Assembly: GCA_018350325.1 (NCBI GenBank)
Contig: JAEVLN010000052.1
Location: 114,023-178,022, forward strand
Direction: 5' to 3'
DNA from: Globodera rostochiensis
Lineage: Eukaryota; Nematoda; Chromadorea; Rhabditida; Heteroderidae
Length of the DNA stretch: 64,000 bases
The notes beneath the pieces are model-generated. The model saw only the letters and a list, made by a program, of their open reading frames with translations. It was not told the origin of the DNA and did no database searches. Shown piece after piece: positions 41,427 to 53,565 of this stretch; the stretch's first letter is position 1, and each line of letters opens with the position of its first letter. Made by a program: the position numbers and the translations under genes.

Positions 41427-41910
41427 TTAAAATATATGGAGCATAAAATTAGTACCATTGGATTTCAACTTACATTTCGCATTGGCATCCCTTAGGCCAT
41501 TCCGCCACGAACAAAGTTCAAACAGTTCTTTCATCACATTGGTTCTGGCGTTTGTTGTTTTCGGTGGGTTGAGGCTACGCAACACTTGTCCAGGGTATTG
41601 ACAAAATAAAAATAAAAAACTTACCAAATTTCATCTCCAGCGAATTTAATTTCAAGTTGTTCCGTTTTTGTGATGCTAAAAATTGGATTTGTAGAGGCGA
41701 TCAGCGGCAGAGATTGATGCCATAAGTTTTCCTTGTTCCAATTAACCAGATCTTTGTCCACCGGCATTTTTTCTAGTTGTTGCTGTAGTTCAAATAAAAA
41801 AAACAAAGTAATTTTTGAGGGATTTACTAATTTAATTTACAATGAAGCCAAAACGAATGAAATTGAAACCGAAATTAAATAAAACCGGTAAAAGATTGTT
41901 CTTCTGTTCA
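41427..41910 (-). CDS. possible upstream exons of CIAPIN1 or a separate small secreted protein
   Basis: Minus-strand exons read MPVDKDLVNWNKENLWHQSL then IFSITKTEQLEIKFAGDEI (41633-41767), a GT-AG intron, and NPPKTTNARTNVMKELFELC followed by SWRNGLRDANAK (about 41478-41583). A signal-like MNRRTIFYRFYLISVSISFV lies at about 41845-41910, but I could not join it in phase. The frame can end at TAA 41427 (KLKSNGTNFMLHIF) or splice at AAAT|GTAAGT into CIAPIN1. I do not recognise the domain. Confidence 0.3.
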
Positions 41911-43472
41911 TAGAATGGACGGACGATAGAATGAATGCTTTAGGACGAAAGAAAAGAAAAGAGTTGGCGAAAGATTGGGGAGAATGGCCTGTCCACACGC
42001 CTCCGTTCTCTTTACTTCCGGTCCGAAAGCGTTGGAGTGGACTTTAGAGGCCAAAAATAACTTTGGCCGATTCGAATGGGACGACTTTTTATCTATCCAC
42101 TAGCTTCCTTTCTCTATCAATTATTTTTCTTCTTGCGTCGGGATGATTATTTTTACGAGTATTTCAAAATATTAAGGCCGATTTTGTAAAGAAAAAATTT
42201 TAAAAAAAAGTGCGAAAACTAATGCCAACTGCCGTTGTTGAATGTAAGAGACAGAGGGATAGGCCGCCCGTTTTAAAATTAAAAAAGCAGGGCTTGGAAC
42301 ACCAAAAAAAGACTGGGAACTGGATTACAGAAAGTGTGGAGGGAGAATAACAGCGACCATCCAAATACCGACGCGCAAAATTTGAATGAAAGTGCCCATT
42401 TCTCCCTCCGCTTCGCTTGCCCATTCGCCTTTTCCATCTTTTCTCTTCCATTCTCTGACCCTTCGACATTCCGTTCCCTTTCATCAACTTAAACAGAAGA
42501 AGGATGACCAACGAAGGCAGGCGCAACAGCAGGGAGGGCGACTCCGGTGGAGGCCTTTCGAATACAAGAAAAGTGATGAGAATAAATGTTGGAAGGTCGA
42601 ATAGACAAAATATATTCTTGCTGATGTCTCCCAAACAATCGAGACAAAGTCGGCTGAGTCATAAATTTGCGCATCTAAATTTTGGCTGCATTTGTCCGTA
42701 CTCGAGAGACCATTTTCAAAGGTCAAAAATCCTTAGATTTTATTGTAGAGAAAAATGGTGCCGTGCCGTTTTGGCGCGGCACCTCGTGCACCCCCTACTA
42801 CTTGCTCCGTCAAAGCATGCTCAGCCGCAAAGCCAGGGACGGTAAAAAAACGAATTAATACACATTTGAATGAATTGTTTGCAATAATTAAATCTTTGGC
42901 TGTAAAAAGAAGTTACAACAGTTGGCCGCACATCGAACTGGGCGGGTGCAAATTTTTCAGATTTTTTGACAGAGCTTGGGGTAATACTGCAGTACCGAGC
43001 TTGGTAACATAATTGCCTTGTTCTTTAACGAAAGAAATTTATCAACGCACAATTTTTTTCAAACACAAAAATTTGTTTTAAAAAATCACGCAAAAATTGT
43101 CCTTTGGCGTTATGATTTTAAATGAATTTATTTGTTTTTTTCTTTTTTTCGGTCCATGACAAATTCTTTTTCCTTTTAGCTCTGCTTCCTCACCCTTTGG
43201 AAACGGTCAATTTTGGAGTTATTTGGTGCGTAGAATCCGTATAGGTAAGCTTAGGACCTATCTCAAACCCGAATTCGAACAAAAATTCGAGATTGATTTT
43301 TGCGGAAAAAGCACATTCTTTTCCTCTGTTTACTAATTAACGTTTCACTATTTTATCCAACAAAAAAATTATTGTTTCAAAAAGAGGGGAGCCATCGGCA
43401 GTACCTATTACCAAAATTTCAATTAATCTCTATAAATAAAAACTTTAGTTTTTATTGATTTGCAACACAATT
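41911..43472. other. intergenic, no supported gene
   Basis: Spacer before the ATP synthase e gene. A 113-codon frame at 42504-42845 and overlapping minus-strand frames have no family signature. A/T-rich low complexity fills 43020-43170. Confidence 0.45.
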
Positions 43473-44770
43473 ATGACGGATGTTTGGCCTAAGACTGTTC
43501 CTAAGGAGAAGCATCCACTGTATATCCAGCATCCTGAGCCCATTCGAATCTCGCCTCTCCTTCGATTTGCGCGTTGGTCTGCACTCGCTTTAGGCATTAG
43601 GTAATTCAGAGGTGGCGGGACGGGGGAAAGTTAACGGCTATTGATCGATTTGATTTTGACGTAGCTAGTTTTGTATGGTCTTCATCAAAATGGTACGCCA
43701 ATAACCTTTCCAAAAAAGGTAGCGCGTCCGGTTTTGAGAAATAGTACGTTAGCTGTTATATAAAGCTTATAAATATAGTAACAAATTGGCACGAAAAGCG
43801 ATTGAAAACTTTTTATTAAATCGAAATTTAGCTATGGCTTCATTCGACTTCGCATGCTAAGTAAATATCATGCGGACATTCGCGAATGGGAAGTGCAGAA
43901 GATCATCCACAAGAAGACCGAGCAGAAGAAGGACGCGCTGAGAGTGCTTCGTGAGCAAAACGAATGGATTATGAAGGTTTTTGACTTAAAAAGACATAAA
44001 AAGTTGTGTGACGGAATGAGTGTTTGTTATGCCCGTTTTAGCGGGGGAGGGGGCCCTTTTGTTTGGCAACATTCGTAATTTTTGGCCAATTCTTAACAAA
44101 TCAAGTCAAAATCCAAAATTTCTCGGCGGCGTCTACGGCCGCCGACCCCACCCCCAAAGTAAAACGGGATTAGCAAAAAAAAAAATGCATTTTTTTAAAC
44201 AAAATGCAAAAGGAAAAATACATCCCTAATATGTAAGAACCGACTCCCCCCCCCCCCAAAATTTTTTTCTAGCTACAGCCCTGGTGCTTGTAATGTGTTA
44301 AATTGATTTTTGATTTGACGAAATGTCGTGTCGCAAATCTCCAAAAAGGTGGCATAAAATTTCGTTAAATTTTGGCAAAAGTCCGGACCGCTGCGGAAGT
44401 GGTAAAATTAGGACCGATTTTCTTAAAATAGGGTGATCTCAGGGTTGGGAATTTGGCTGGGTCTCATTCCGGAAAAATTCAATTCAAAATAAAAAAAACA
44501 AAAAAAATTCACCGGTTGAAAGATTTCGAGCAAACGTTTAGAGCCCGGCTTTTAATAAATCCTTATCAGGATGGGAAATGATAGTATCAGGATTTACCAA
44601 GATAACAATCCTGATTAATGCAAACCAATAAAAGCGTAAAATTGCATTTCTAAACTTTTGCGCTATTTCTTTATGAAATTTTATTCATTTCTTTCTCACA
44701 GATCACCGACATGAACTTGGAGGAGGGCAAGTCGCAATTGGGCGTGGAGCACCTCTACGATTTGAAGTAG
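43473..44770 (+). CDS. atp-5ME: mitochondrial ATP synthase subunit e
   Basis: Subunit e (ATP5ME) is a small Fo subunit at the dimer interface of mitochondrial ATP synthase. Three exons: 43473-43600, 43832-43976 and 44702-44770. The protein is about 113 residues: MTDVWPKTVPKEKHPLYIQH then PIRISPLLRFARWSALALGI (the family's hydrophobic segment, VSPLIKLGRYSALFLGVAYG in mammals), YGFIRLRMLSKYHADIREWE, a Lys/Glu-rich coiled coil and GVEHLYDLK. GT-AG sites are clean at both introns. It is longer than the mammalian subunit because of an N-terminal extension typical of nematodes. The second intron, 725 bp, contains relics of both hAT-like families (a GATA-type hairpin near 44127 and a TAGAGCCCGG end near 44541). 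Confidence 0.85.
44050..44290. mobile_element. degenerate hAT-like fragment in an intron
   Basis: Contains a hairpin near 44124-44148 (CGGCGGCGTC and GGCCGCCG arms) and ends near 44275 with ACAGCCCTGG, similar to the 3' end of element 2. No intact partner end or target duplication is visible, so this is a remnant. Confidence 0.4.
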
Positions 44771-45742
44771 AAACCCGACAAGACCCGGCAAAATTGCAAT
44801 TAGGAATATGTTCAGTTGACGAAATGCTGTTTATTCATTTTGTCTTTGTTCGGTAAATGTAACCAAAGTTAGCGTCATCACGGAAAATTAAAGTTGTTTT
44901 TTATTTGGATGAATTGTCAAGCAGTGCCACGAGATTCCTTTACCAGGAAATGGCCTCAAATGTTTAGGACGGTCTGGCTAGAAAATTTGAAAGATTCCAT
45001 TGAGAATTGATTTAGAATTTATCGGTGGCTGCATTTTGCATTTTCTGCCCCCTCCCAAATGGTAAATTTTGCAAGGTCAGCGATGCCGGCAGGCGCCGCC
45101 AGTGAAATTTTGAAAATAGGGGAAGTTGCGCTAAGATCGCCGAATGCAAACGCTCCTTTTCTTTGGTTCTGTTTAGGGAATCTGTACAAATCTGCTCAAC
45201 TCTTTGATTCTAAGCTAGAGACTGGGTAAGGGTCGGGTTCGGTAAGGATTTTTACGGGGTTAGGGATTTCCGGGTTTTGCCCTTATCCCGTACTGTCTTC
45301 AGCTACGCCGTCAAGCGAAGGAATTCCGCCAAAATCGCGACTTCCATCGCTGGCTTCGAAGTTGCCCGCGGGCGAATTGACCATTGCCGGGGGCTGATCA
45401 CACAAATCGACCATTATTTTTATGCGACCAAATTGTTAGTGAGGTTCGGCGGTGCTAAAGACATACGCTTCGAAAGTTTTATTTTTGATTGAAAAAAGTG
45501 CCGCGAATTGCGACAGTCTGCCACTTTCAAATCAAAATTGTCCTTGAAAATTTCGGAAAGCGTGAATATATTGTAAATGTTTTATTCTATTCTATATTTA
45601 AAAACAATGACGTGGTGTAAAAGATTGTGGGGGGGGGGGGGATGAAAATGACAAAAGCGGCGGGCGGACGGGCGAAGACGGGGGGAAATGTCTGCCATTT
45701 TGTGTTCGTTTCTTCCCGACATTCCCGCGGCGGCCTTCAAAT
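44771..45742. other. intergenic with a mobile-element relic
   Basis: Lies between the stops of two convergent genes. Near 45075-45103 another copy of the GC hairpin appears (GCGATGCC, loop GGCA, GGCGCCGCC). Short open frames lack support. A G-run lies at 45630-45641. Confidence 0.45.
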
Positions 45743-48700
45743 TCAGAAACGGCTGTGCCAACATTGCTGCGGCTCGTTCACTGTCTCTGTGAAGGAGGCG
45801 CCGTGGCCACTGACATTCACCACGCGCTGTCCTTGGCGCAGTAAACGCAGCAATCGACGCGTCTCCGGGTCCGCGCGTTCCATGCACACGAAACTGACCC
45901 TCTTGGACTTCTGCTCATTCTGTTGCTCATCATCGTTGCTGTCCTCCTCTTCGTCACTGCCGTAGTCGCTGGACACCGAGCTGTACGAATAGGCGCCGGA
46001 CGGGCACTGCTTAACCGGCTGAGTGGAGAAGCACACCGCGTGGTTCTGCTCCTGGATCTTCGTTTTCCATGTCGGCCATGTAGCTGAACAGAGAAAGCAT
46101 ATGGGAGAAGGGATAGGAAATGGACAGTGAATTTCTGATAGAAAATGGACTAATAATGCGATCTGCTGAAAACAAAATTGCAGAACCTTTCCAAATTGGT
46201 TGTTCAGCAGCACATCTGCCACCCTTACAAACAACATCGCACTGCTTGCTCGTATGGCATTTCTGCTGGCACTGCTCGTCCTCTCCTTCCTGGCAACAGC
46301 AACAGCACTTTGGTGCCGGTGGCGGTTGACTTGGGCCGTCGGGTTCGGAAATGTTGTCGGACAGATTGTTGCCGATGTCCTCCTCGTCGTGCTCTTCCGA
46401 CGAGTCGAGTTTGCCGTCAAATTGCTCTTTCTGCCAGTCCGATTCCAAAGCTTCACCCTCTGCTTCATTGTTCTGCTCACTATCGTTGTCCAACTGATTG
46501 TACTGCTCGAGAAAAGAGTCCTGCTTGCCGTTCTGTTCGCTGTAGAAGTTGTCCAGTGCCTGTTGCGAGCACAGTTCCGAGTCTTTCAGAGCGTAAGAGC
46601 GGTGGAACTCGGCCAAGTTGGAAGCTGAAGAGATACAGTCCCATTCGGAATTAAAACCCCATCCAAAATATTAAATCATTTATCTTTTCCATTTACCCCC
46701 CCCCCCCCCCCCCCCCCCCCATCTTTTCCATTTACCCCCCCCCCCCCCATGTTAATGCCGACGGCGACGCTACCGAATTTGCCATTGGCCATGCGCAGCT
46801 CCTCTTCCTGGTCGTCCGAGTCGTCGTAGTGTCCACACAATCCGCACTGGGTGTTCTTGAACGCGCGTGATACCTTCAACCACGCCTTGCGACCGTTGAA
46901 GCGCACTGCGATGTCCTCCGTCCGGATGGTCACGTCGCTCTGCTGCGGCTCGTTGAACTGCACGCATGACGTGCCCTGACACTGTTCATCTCCTGCGACC
47001 TGCTGGCCGTTGACTTTGCAGATGAGACGTCGTTGTTGCGGCCCTTTCGTATTTGTCTTGGGCTGACACTCGATTTGCTGCTTGGGCGTGATCACTACCA
47101 GCATCTGGAATTAGCAGGAAATCACAAAAAGCTTTAACATCAAACTCAAAATACTTACCTTCTCCGCGGTCGAAGCTGACTTGTTGTTGTTGTTCTGTTG
47201 TTGCGGAACTTTCTTCATCAGCACGACAAATTGGGGCTCTTCCGAGCCGCAATCCTTGGCCAATACGGAGTGGCAGTTGGAGGAGAGCGGGGCAGTGTAG
47301 ATAAAGTCGTCTTAAAGAAAGGCGATCATTGAGTATATAAGGCCTCGTCTGATCATTCTCTTCTCAAAAGTCTTAGTGCCAAATCCCCCAATCTATTGGC
47401 CGAATCGTTCCTCCATTTACCAAAAGTGTCAACGCTCCGTCCGTCAACAGTGCACTGCGGACGGTTTTTGATGCTGAAGTGGTGGAAGAGTTGGACGAGT
47501 GAATCGATCTGTTGGGCGCTCTGATGACGGATCAACGAGAAAGGGCGCACTTTGGACGGCAGTTCGATCTGTTGCATAAGCACTTTCTGCGCGGGCGTTC
47601 GGATGGTTACGTTGGCGTTCTTTTGAGTCATCGAGTCGATCACAATAATGGCGGCCATCTGCAATAGTTGATCAGCAATGAAAAGCGTTTTTAAATGGTC
47701 CCGATCACTTTTAACAATGGACGGAATTTTATACCTTTCCGTTTTTCTGTGCGTTTTGTCCGCTCAACAACTGGGACTTGGTGTTCCAGAAATAAGTCGA
47801 TTTGAGTACTTCCAACACGCGGTTGATGGCGTTCTGGGCATATGCCTTCAGCGAGTATGCCGCCTCTATCTGGAGCTTGTTCAGGAAGGCGCTTCGTCGC
47901 TGGAAGTTGCGCTGCTGCTGCGCACTGATCAGCCGTTTGTCCTGTCGCTGTTGCAGGGCCGCCCGCACGTGCTGCGTGTGCGCCTGCGTGCCGAGCATGC
48001 GGACGTTGACGTGCTGCTGGGACTGGCCCTGTTGGCCCCACTGCGCCTTCGCTTGGGCGATGAACTGCTTGAATTGCTGGGGTTTCCTCTGCAGCTGCTC
48101 GACGGATGCTGCGGTCTCCGGCATCAGCACGTGCGCTTGCGCGTTAAACGTCCACTTTTCGTTCTCGCTGCCGATCGGAGGACGCTCGGCCTGCACTTGC
48201 ACTTTGCAATAGTTCATCTGCTCGTCGCATTGCGTTTGGATGTCGCACTGAGCTTTGGCGTCTTTGGCGCCTCCGTTCGTCTGCGCAACCAGCTTCAGTG
48301 AGTTTTTATACTGCTGGCGCGGCTTGTACGCGTTGATGAAACTGTGCAGTTGCTGCTGGCGCACTTGCTGACCCTCCACCTCCTGCGCGTCTTCCTTTTG
48401 TTGCTGCTCAAATTTGCTGCACTGCTCACAATCGCCGTCCTGCTGGCACTGTTCGACGTTGCAACTGTACGGGCTGGTGAATTCTTCCGCAAAGAAATTC
48501 CGCAGCTGCGTGCCCGGCTGCTCGTTCTGTGCCGCCTTTTGGAAGTGCTCTCCGGTGATGCGCAAGATGGCCTCGCGCGGACTGTTCTGGCCGGGTTGGT
48601 AGTGCACTTGCACCGCATTTTCCGTTGCCAAAAGGAGCTGTGCGAATTGCTGGTAGCTGGTCGGCTCGGTGGGCCAATGGTAATGTCCTGATGGATAGGG

Positions 48701-51700
48701 AATTTGTCGGGGTTAATTGGCTCATTAGGATCTCGACTAATTCCCGAGTCCGTAAAAGAGCCTCATTTATTTACCTTGGATGTGCAACGGCATTGCCCAA
48801 TTCTTTTGGCCCTGCACGGCGTTCACCTCGTGCTGCTGTCTCTCCAACTTTGGGTCGTGGATGGTGAGGATTTGGCGCGGCTCGCGCACCAAATTGGTCT
48901 TTGGGTCCACTTTGGCGATGTAAGTGATGGGCAACGAGTGGGCGTTGGCCAACTGAGTCTTCTGCTGGGGAAGCTTCGCCTTGAGGCTAATGCCCTGGTC
49001 GGAGTTGGCATTCAGCTCGCCCTGCAGCGGCAAGTTGACTTGCACTGAGCGCACGCACTCCACGCCGCTGGCCGCGAACGGGGTCCAAAGCTCCTGAAAC
49101 CCGAGCACCAATTAATCTGAGTTTGATCAATTAATTCCACTGACCATTTTCTGAATTTGTGCCATTCGAGCGGAGGCCTTCGCGTTGATGTCCAATTGGA
49201 GGCCCAGCGGGGACGTCAGACGCGCCGACTCCGTTTTTATCTTCAACTGACCTTCAATGTTGGCCAAAACCGGCATGGAGTTGAGGATTCGCAACGGCAC
49301 ACCAGCCGAAGTGGGAATCTTGGCCTCCTTCTCGTTCAGATTCTGCAAAATGGCCGTGTTCAGCTGCTGTCCTTGTCCAAACAGAAGCGCCCAGTTGGCC
49401 TTTTCCTGTCCGTTCAGCATCTTGCGCGTCTGTTCTTCCATGATGTGTTCATCGAGGGCCAAGAACGCTTTGTCGACATTGTTGGAGCGAAGGCAGAGCA
49501 TGACGAACGGTTGGATGTTCTGCTGTTTGTACGTGCCGATCTTCATGCTGCCGTCCATCTCGTTGTCGTAGGACAAGGAACGCCGGTTCTTAATGCCAAG
49601 ATTCTCGTGGATGTTGCGCAGTTTTGTGCTGTATTGCAGGTTTTGGCGTTGGGCTCGCGTTTGCTGTTGCTGCTGCGTGATGAAACGGTCTGCCAAGTTG
49701 CCGTACCACTTCTCGGCCTCCTGTTGCAGCATGAACACTTTGACGTTGTTGAGCTGGTACTGATCGTTGAAGTGCGAGTCCAACTGCGCGTGCGCGTAGG
49801 CGGGCAGCGCGGAGCGCGAGGAGACGGCCTGGGCGAGCGAAATGAACGCGCCCTCCCGCTCTTTTGCGTTGTACAGCGAAAATTGCCATTTGCCGCTGTA
49901 GCGCAGCTGCTGTTCGTCCACGTTTGCCATCTTCAGCACCGATTTGATGTGCTTGGCGCTAAATTGAGCGGAAATTTCAAAAATTTGGGATTTTATTGGC
50001 GAGGGTAAATTCTGAATTGAATTGTTTAGAATTTGCATGAGAAACCGCACCAATCGCAGAATTTATTAAAATCTCACATCCGTCTTTCGTTGGGGTTCTG
50101 CGACTTGGCCAATGTCTTCATGGTTCTGTAGGCGTACGACTGCACTTCCTTGTTGGGCTCCTTGGCGATGGCGAACATCAGCTGGTCCACCACTTGCGGC
50201 TCCGTCTGCGCGTTCAGCAAGTTGGCGAATGCGGCGGTTCGCAGTTGCGGCTGCTCCCGCGTGTTCAGAAAGACCGGCAGCAGAACATTGCGAACCTTCC
50301 GCGGCATTTCCACGCCAAGGCGACGCGTCGCGTCGATGGCCATCACGCGGACGACGCGCGGCTCCTGCGAATTCTTCATAATCTTTTCCAAGTCGTTCAG
50401 AGCGTTGTGCAGGCCGGCGTTCCCCAGAGCGCCTAACGCCACCGCCTTGTCGAAGATGCAGCCGTGGTTCTGGTACACGGCCAGCATTGCCTTGAGAAGA
50501 AAGAAGGGCATTTGGGTCTTTGCCAACAAAAAACACTTTCTTTTGCTTCTCAAATTTAGAGTTCAGTTTGATTCTGATAAAGTGCCGACCTCCTTGTACT
50601 TCTGCTTCTTTTCTGTTGGACATTGGTCTTTCTCGTAGAATCCGGACTGGACACAATTTGCCGTGCTCCCAACGCATTCTTGCGCGTTCTTCTCCGTCTT
50701 GTGCTGGCAAACCTCATTGACCAGTGCCCCAAAAGTCAGCCAGCAGGACTGTTTAGGCATCGGTTGGCTGTTCACCGCCTCGGACTTGCACAACTGCTCC
50801 ATCTGGTCGAGAATGCCGTCCGACGGGGCCGGCAGTTGGTTCAGTGACAGCAGCGCCTGCACGACGACGGCCTTGGGAACCTGCTGAAAGTGTGGCTGTG
50901 GTTAATAATGCACAGACCAGAGGAGCCGAACGCCCTGAGTGACCTTATTCTTGATCCTTTTGGCCAACTCCGCCACACAGTTCATCGTGCCGCACTGTGC
51001 TAACGCAATCACGACGACCTGCTTGCACTGCTGTCGCTGTTGTGCCGTCGTCCCCGGGCACTGCTGCTCCACCTGCTTTAGCTCCTGCTGTGTGCACATG
51101 CGCAGCATTTCGACAAGACGCTGCTGCTGGATGGGTGCCTGCTGGTCGATGCCCTTCTGCCTGTCCTGCATGTTTTGCACCAACTTGTTCAGTGCCTGCA
51201 CCGCCTGCTGCACTTTTGGAACTCGCGCGAAAGGCGAGTCCTTGCCGTTCGTACCGAAGTCTTTATCGCCATTCTAATGACATAATTTTGAGCTGTTTGG
51301 TGGGGTTCAAGGAAGCATATCCCAAATAGAAGAATGTTCACAGCTTTTGAATAAGCTGACCTTGTAGAAGCGCTTTTCGTCCACGTCCTTTCCGTTTGAG
51401 TACAGCAGCGTCTCCTCATCACTTGCGCTTATCGCCGGGATTTGCTGCTGTTTGAGCTGCACGTCCAACGCCTGCAAAGTTGCTGTCACAACGGTTTGCA
51501 TGGCGGCGCCGTAATTTCCGTCCGCATTTTTCGAGTTCCGGTACATGTACTGAGACTGCAACTCGCAGCCGTTCAAAGCGTACTGCTCGTTGGGCTCGCC
51601 CTGGATTCGGCAACGGATAACCGTGGAGCGGTCCAGCTGAATGTGCGAAGAGTTGCAGGTTAAATCCCCCCCCCCCCCCCACTCACTTCATTCTCTTTTA

Positions 51701-52830
51701 CTTCCTTCGGGTCGCAATTGGCGCACGGGTGCTGTTCCCCGTTTTGCTGTTGTTGCTGTGGTGCGTTGGCGACCTGCTGAAGGTTCTGTTCGTCTTGCTG
51801 CTGGGCCCAATACCTTAAGATTTTAATTACGAATAATCTGAAGATGCATTTTTGCCGGGGGGGGGGGTAATTTTACTGTTGGCAATGTGCGCATTGCGCC
51901 TGAGGCTGATCGGTTTGGAAGCCTTTTGCGACGTCGGCAATCTTTTGACACTTTTTGAAGTTGATGGTCTTGGTCACGCTGTACTGGTGTCCGGCCCGGG
52001 CTTTGTTGATGGTGTAAGTCGTCTGGCATTCACCCTCCAGTGTGATCTGATCAGGATTGGCTCAATTGAGTGGGAAAGACGAGACGCTTACTTCTGTAGT
52101 GGTAAAGGTCTTGCCCATTTTGGTCTCCCATGCGTACTGCTCGGTGTTCTGCTGCTTCGGGTCCTTCTGCGGGCTGTTTCGTTTCAGGTTCAGCTAAACA
52201 TGTACATTTAAACAAGTTCAAGCAGTTCGACTGATTCACCTGGATCATGTTCAGCACGGCTTTCTTGAAGTTTTTGGACCAGTCCTCATCCTGCTGACAC
52301 TGTACGCGTTCGACCACGCCGTCTGAATAACTAAACTGGCACGGCTGCTGAAGCTGCAGCTTCGCCTGGCTCGGAATATTTGCCTGAAACTTTGAACTTT
52401 TTGTTCGAGTTGGCAAAAGGCTCCATGTTTTGTTTTTGACCTGCTCGAACGCCTCTATCGGCTGCATCTCCTGCGGTTCCGACATTTGCTCGTTCTGTTG
52501 GCCCGCCCGGCACTGTTGCAATTGAAGCTGTGCGAGCCGGTTAGAGGCGAATTGTATCTTGGCCAGGCACTGGACGCGCGTTATCGCCTTTTGCTGTGGG
52601 TTCGCCACGTTTTCCTCCGATTGGAGTCCGGAGGCGATTTGGGCATTGTAGATGAAGGTGTACTCGGTATTCTTTTGCTGGAAGGGCTCCGACACGGAGT
52701 TCGGGTTGCTACGGCTGTGGCCAAAACCGTCCGATGGGGCGTACTCGAGATAGTCCCCCGGGGTGTAATGCCTGCCGGCGCTGACGCTCAAAAACACGGC
52801 GACCAGGGCCAAAAGTGCCAAGGTGCGCAT
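45743..52830 (-). CDS. vit: vitellogenin
   Basis: A yolk lipoprotein precursor, made in the intestine and taken up by oocytes. ATG 52830 starts MRTLALLALVAVFLSVSAG, a signal peptide, then AGRHYTPGDYLEY and NTEYTFIYNAQIASGL, the start of the lipid-transport N domain as in C. elegans VITs. The gene has about 14 exons with short introns. The N domain runs to about 49.1 kb and includes the helical part around 50.0-51.2 kb (VYQNHGCIFDKAVALGALGN). The open beta-sheet domain follows to about 47.4 kb, and a von Willebrand D domain at about 46.7-47.3 kb with AFKNTQCGLCGHYDDSDD. The C-terminal exon has AVCFSTQPVKQCPSG, an acidic Ser/Asp block and FVCMERADPETRRLLRLLRQ ending VNEPQQCWHSRF. Length is about 1,600-1,700 residues. 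It is very Gln-rich. An unusual Cys-rich stretch (five Cys in a row) lies near 46.30 kb. The promoter carries TATA and VPE elements. Confidence 0.95.
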
Positions 52831-52950
52831 GTTCGGTGGTTAGGGTAATTGTTTTGATCGATCACTGATCGTTAAATTGTTCTTTCTCGGGAGGCTTTCT
52901 TTGCTGGAGGGATGGGATTGTTCGAATGCTCTCGTTACCCCCGGAGGGGC

Positions 52951-52958
52951 TATTTATA
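52951..52958 (-). promoter_or_regulatory. vitellogenin TATA box
   Basis: TATAAATA on the minus strand, about 121 bp upstream of the vitellogenin ATG at 52830, directly after a G/C-rich CCCGAGGGG-like stretch. No other TATA-like box is closer. Confidence 0.75.
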
Positions 52959-53012
52959 CGGCCCAAATTGCTCTTGAGGCGTCGAACAGTCGCCTCTCGA
53001 GGGTTGAAAAGA

Positions 53013-53020
53013 GTGATAAC
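53013..53020 (+). promoter_or_regulatory. GATA-type VPE2-like site
   Basis: GTGATAA on the plus strand at 53013-53019 matches the C. elegans VPE2 vitellogenin element CTGATAA except for the first base. VPE2 is bound by the intestinal GATA factor ELT-2 (known for C. elegans). Confidence 0.5.
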
Positions 53021-53040
53021 AGCCTAAAACCCCCGAGGGG

Positions 53041-53047
53041 ATTGACA
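53041..53047 (-). promoter_or_regulatory. VPE1 vitellogenin promoter element, proximal
   Basis: TGTCAAT on the minus strand, an exact match to C. elegans VPE1, about 210 bp upstream of the vitellogenin ATG. Confidence 0.65.
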
Positions 53048-53080
53048 GTTCGTCGTTCCCCAAACAATTCTTTGATCAAA

Positions 53081-53087
53081 ATTGACA
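53081..53087 (-). promoter_or_regulatory. VPE1 vitellogenin promoter element, distal
   Basis: A second exact TGTCAAT on the minus strand, 40 bp further upstream of the first copy, which places the two on a similar helix face (four turns). Confidence 0.65.
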
Positions 53088-53565
53088 TTCCCTTCAATTT
53101 GAGTGATTAGAACATTCCCCCCATTTCCATCCGATGATTTCCAACGCGGCGCCTTTGCCATTGCAAATGCCAATCAAACTTATTCGGTTTAATTTTTGTA
53201 AAAAACAATTATATTTCAGAATTGATTAAAGAAAATGGCATAACTTTTAATTTAATTTCATTATGCTTTTATCGCTCTAAAAGATGAGGGGGGGGGGGGG
53301 ACCTTTGCGTTATTCAAATGTTAAAATTGTGCCCGCTATTTTGGTCGTGTCCGAAATGCGTCAGTAAGAGGCGAAAGATGCTTTGTCCAGGCCATCTTGG
53401 CACCTGCCTTTTTAACGCCAAGATTCAGGCCTTCGAAGCTTTTTGGTTATCAAATTAAATTAAGAGCTTAACGAACGATCCAACTTATTGGCACAAAAAA
53501 TTCTTCTTGATCGGTTAACTTTCGCTTGATAAAAACAATGACAAATCATTATTCGCCAGATCATT

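Noticed and set aside
47678..50008. Long plus-strand frames (207 and 283 codons) across vitellogenin
   Set aside because: Antisense shadows of the vitellogenin exons; the minus strand has the family motifs.
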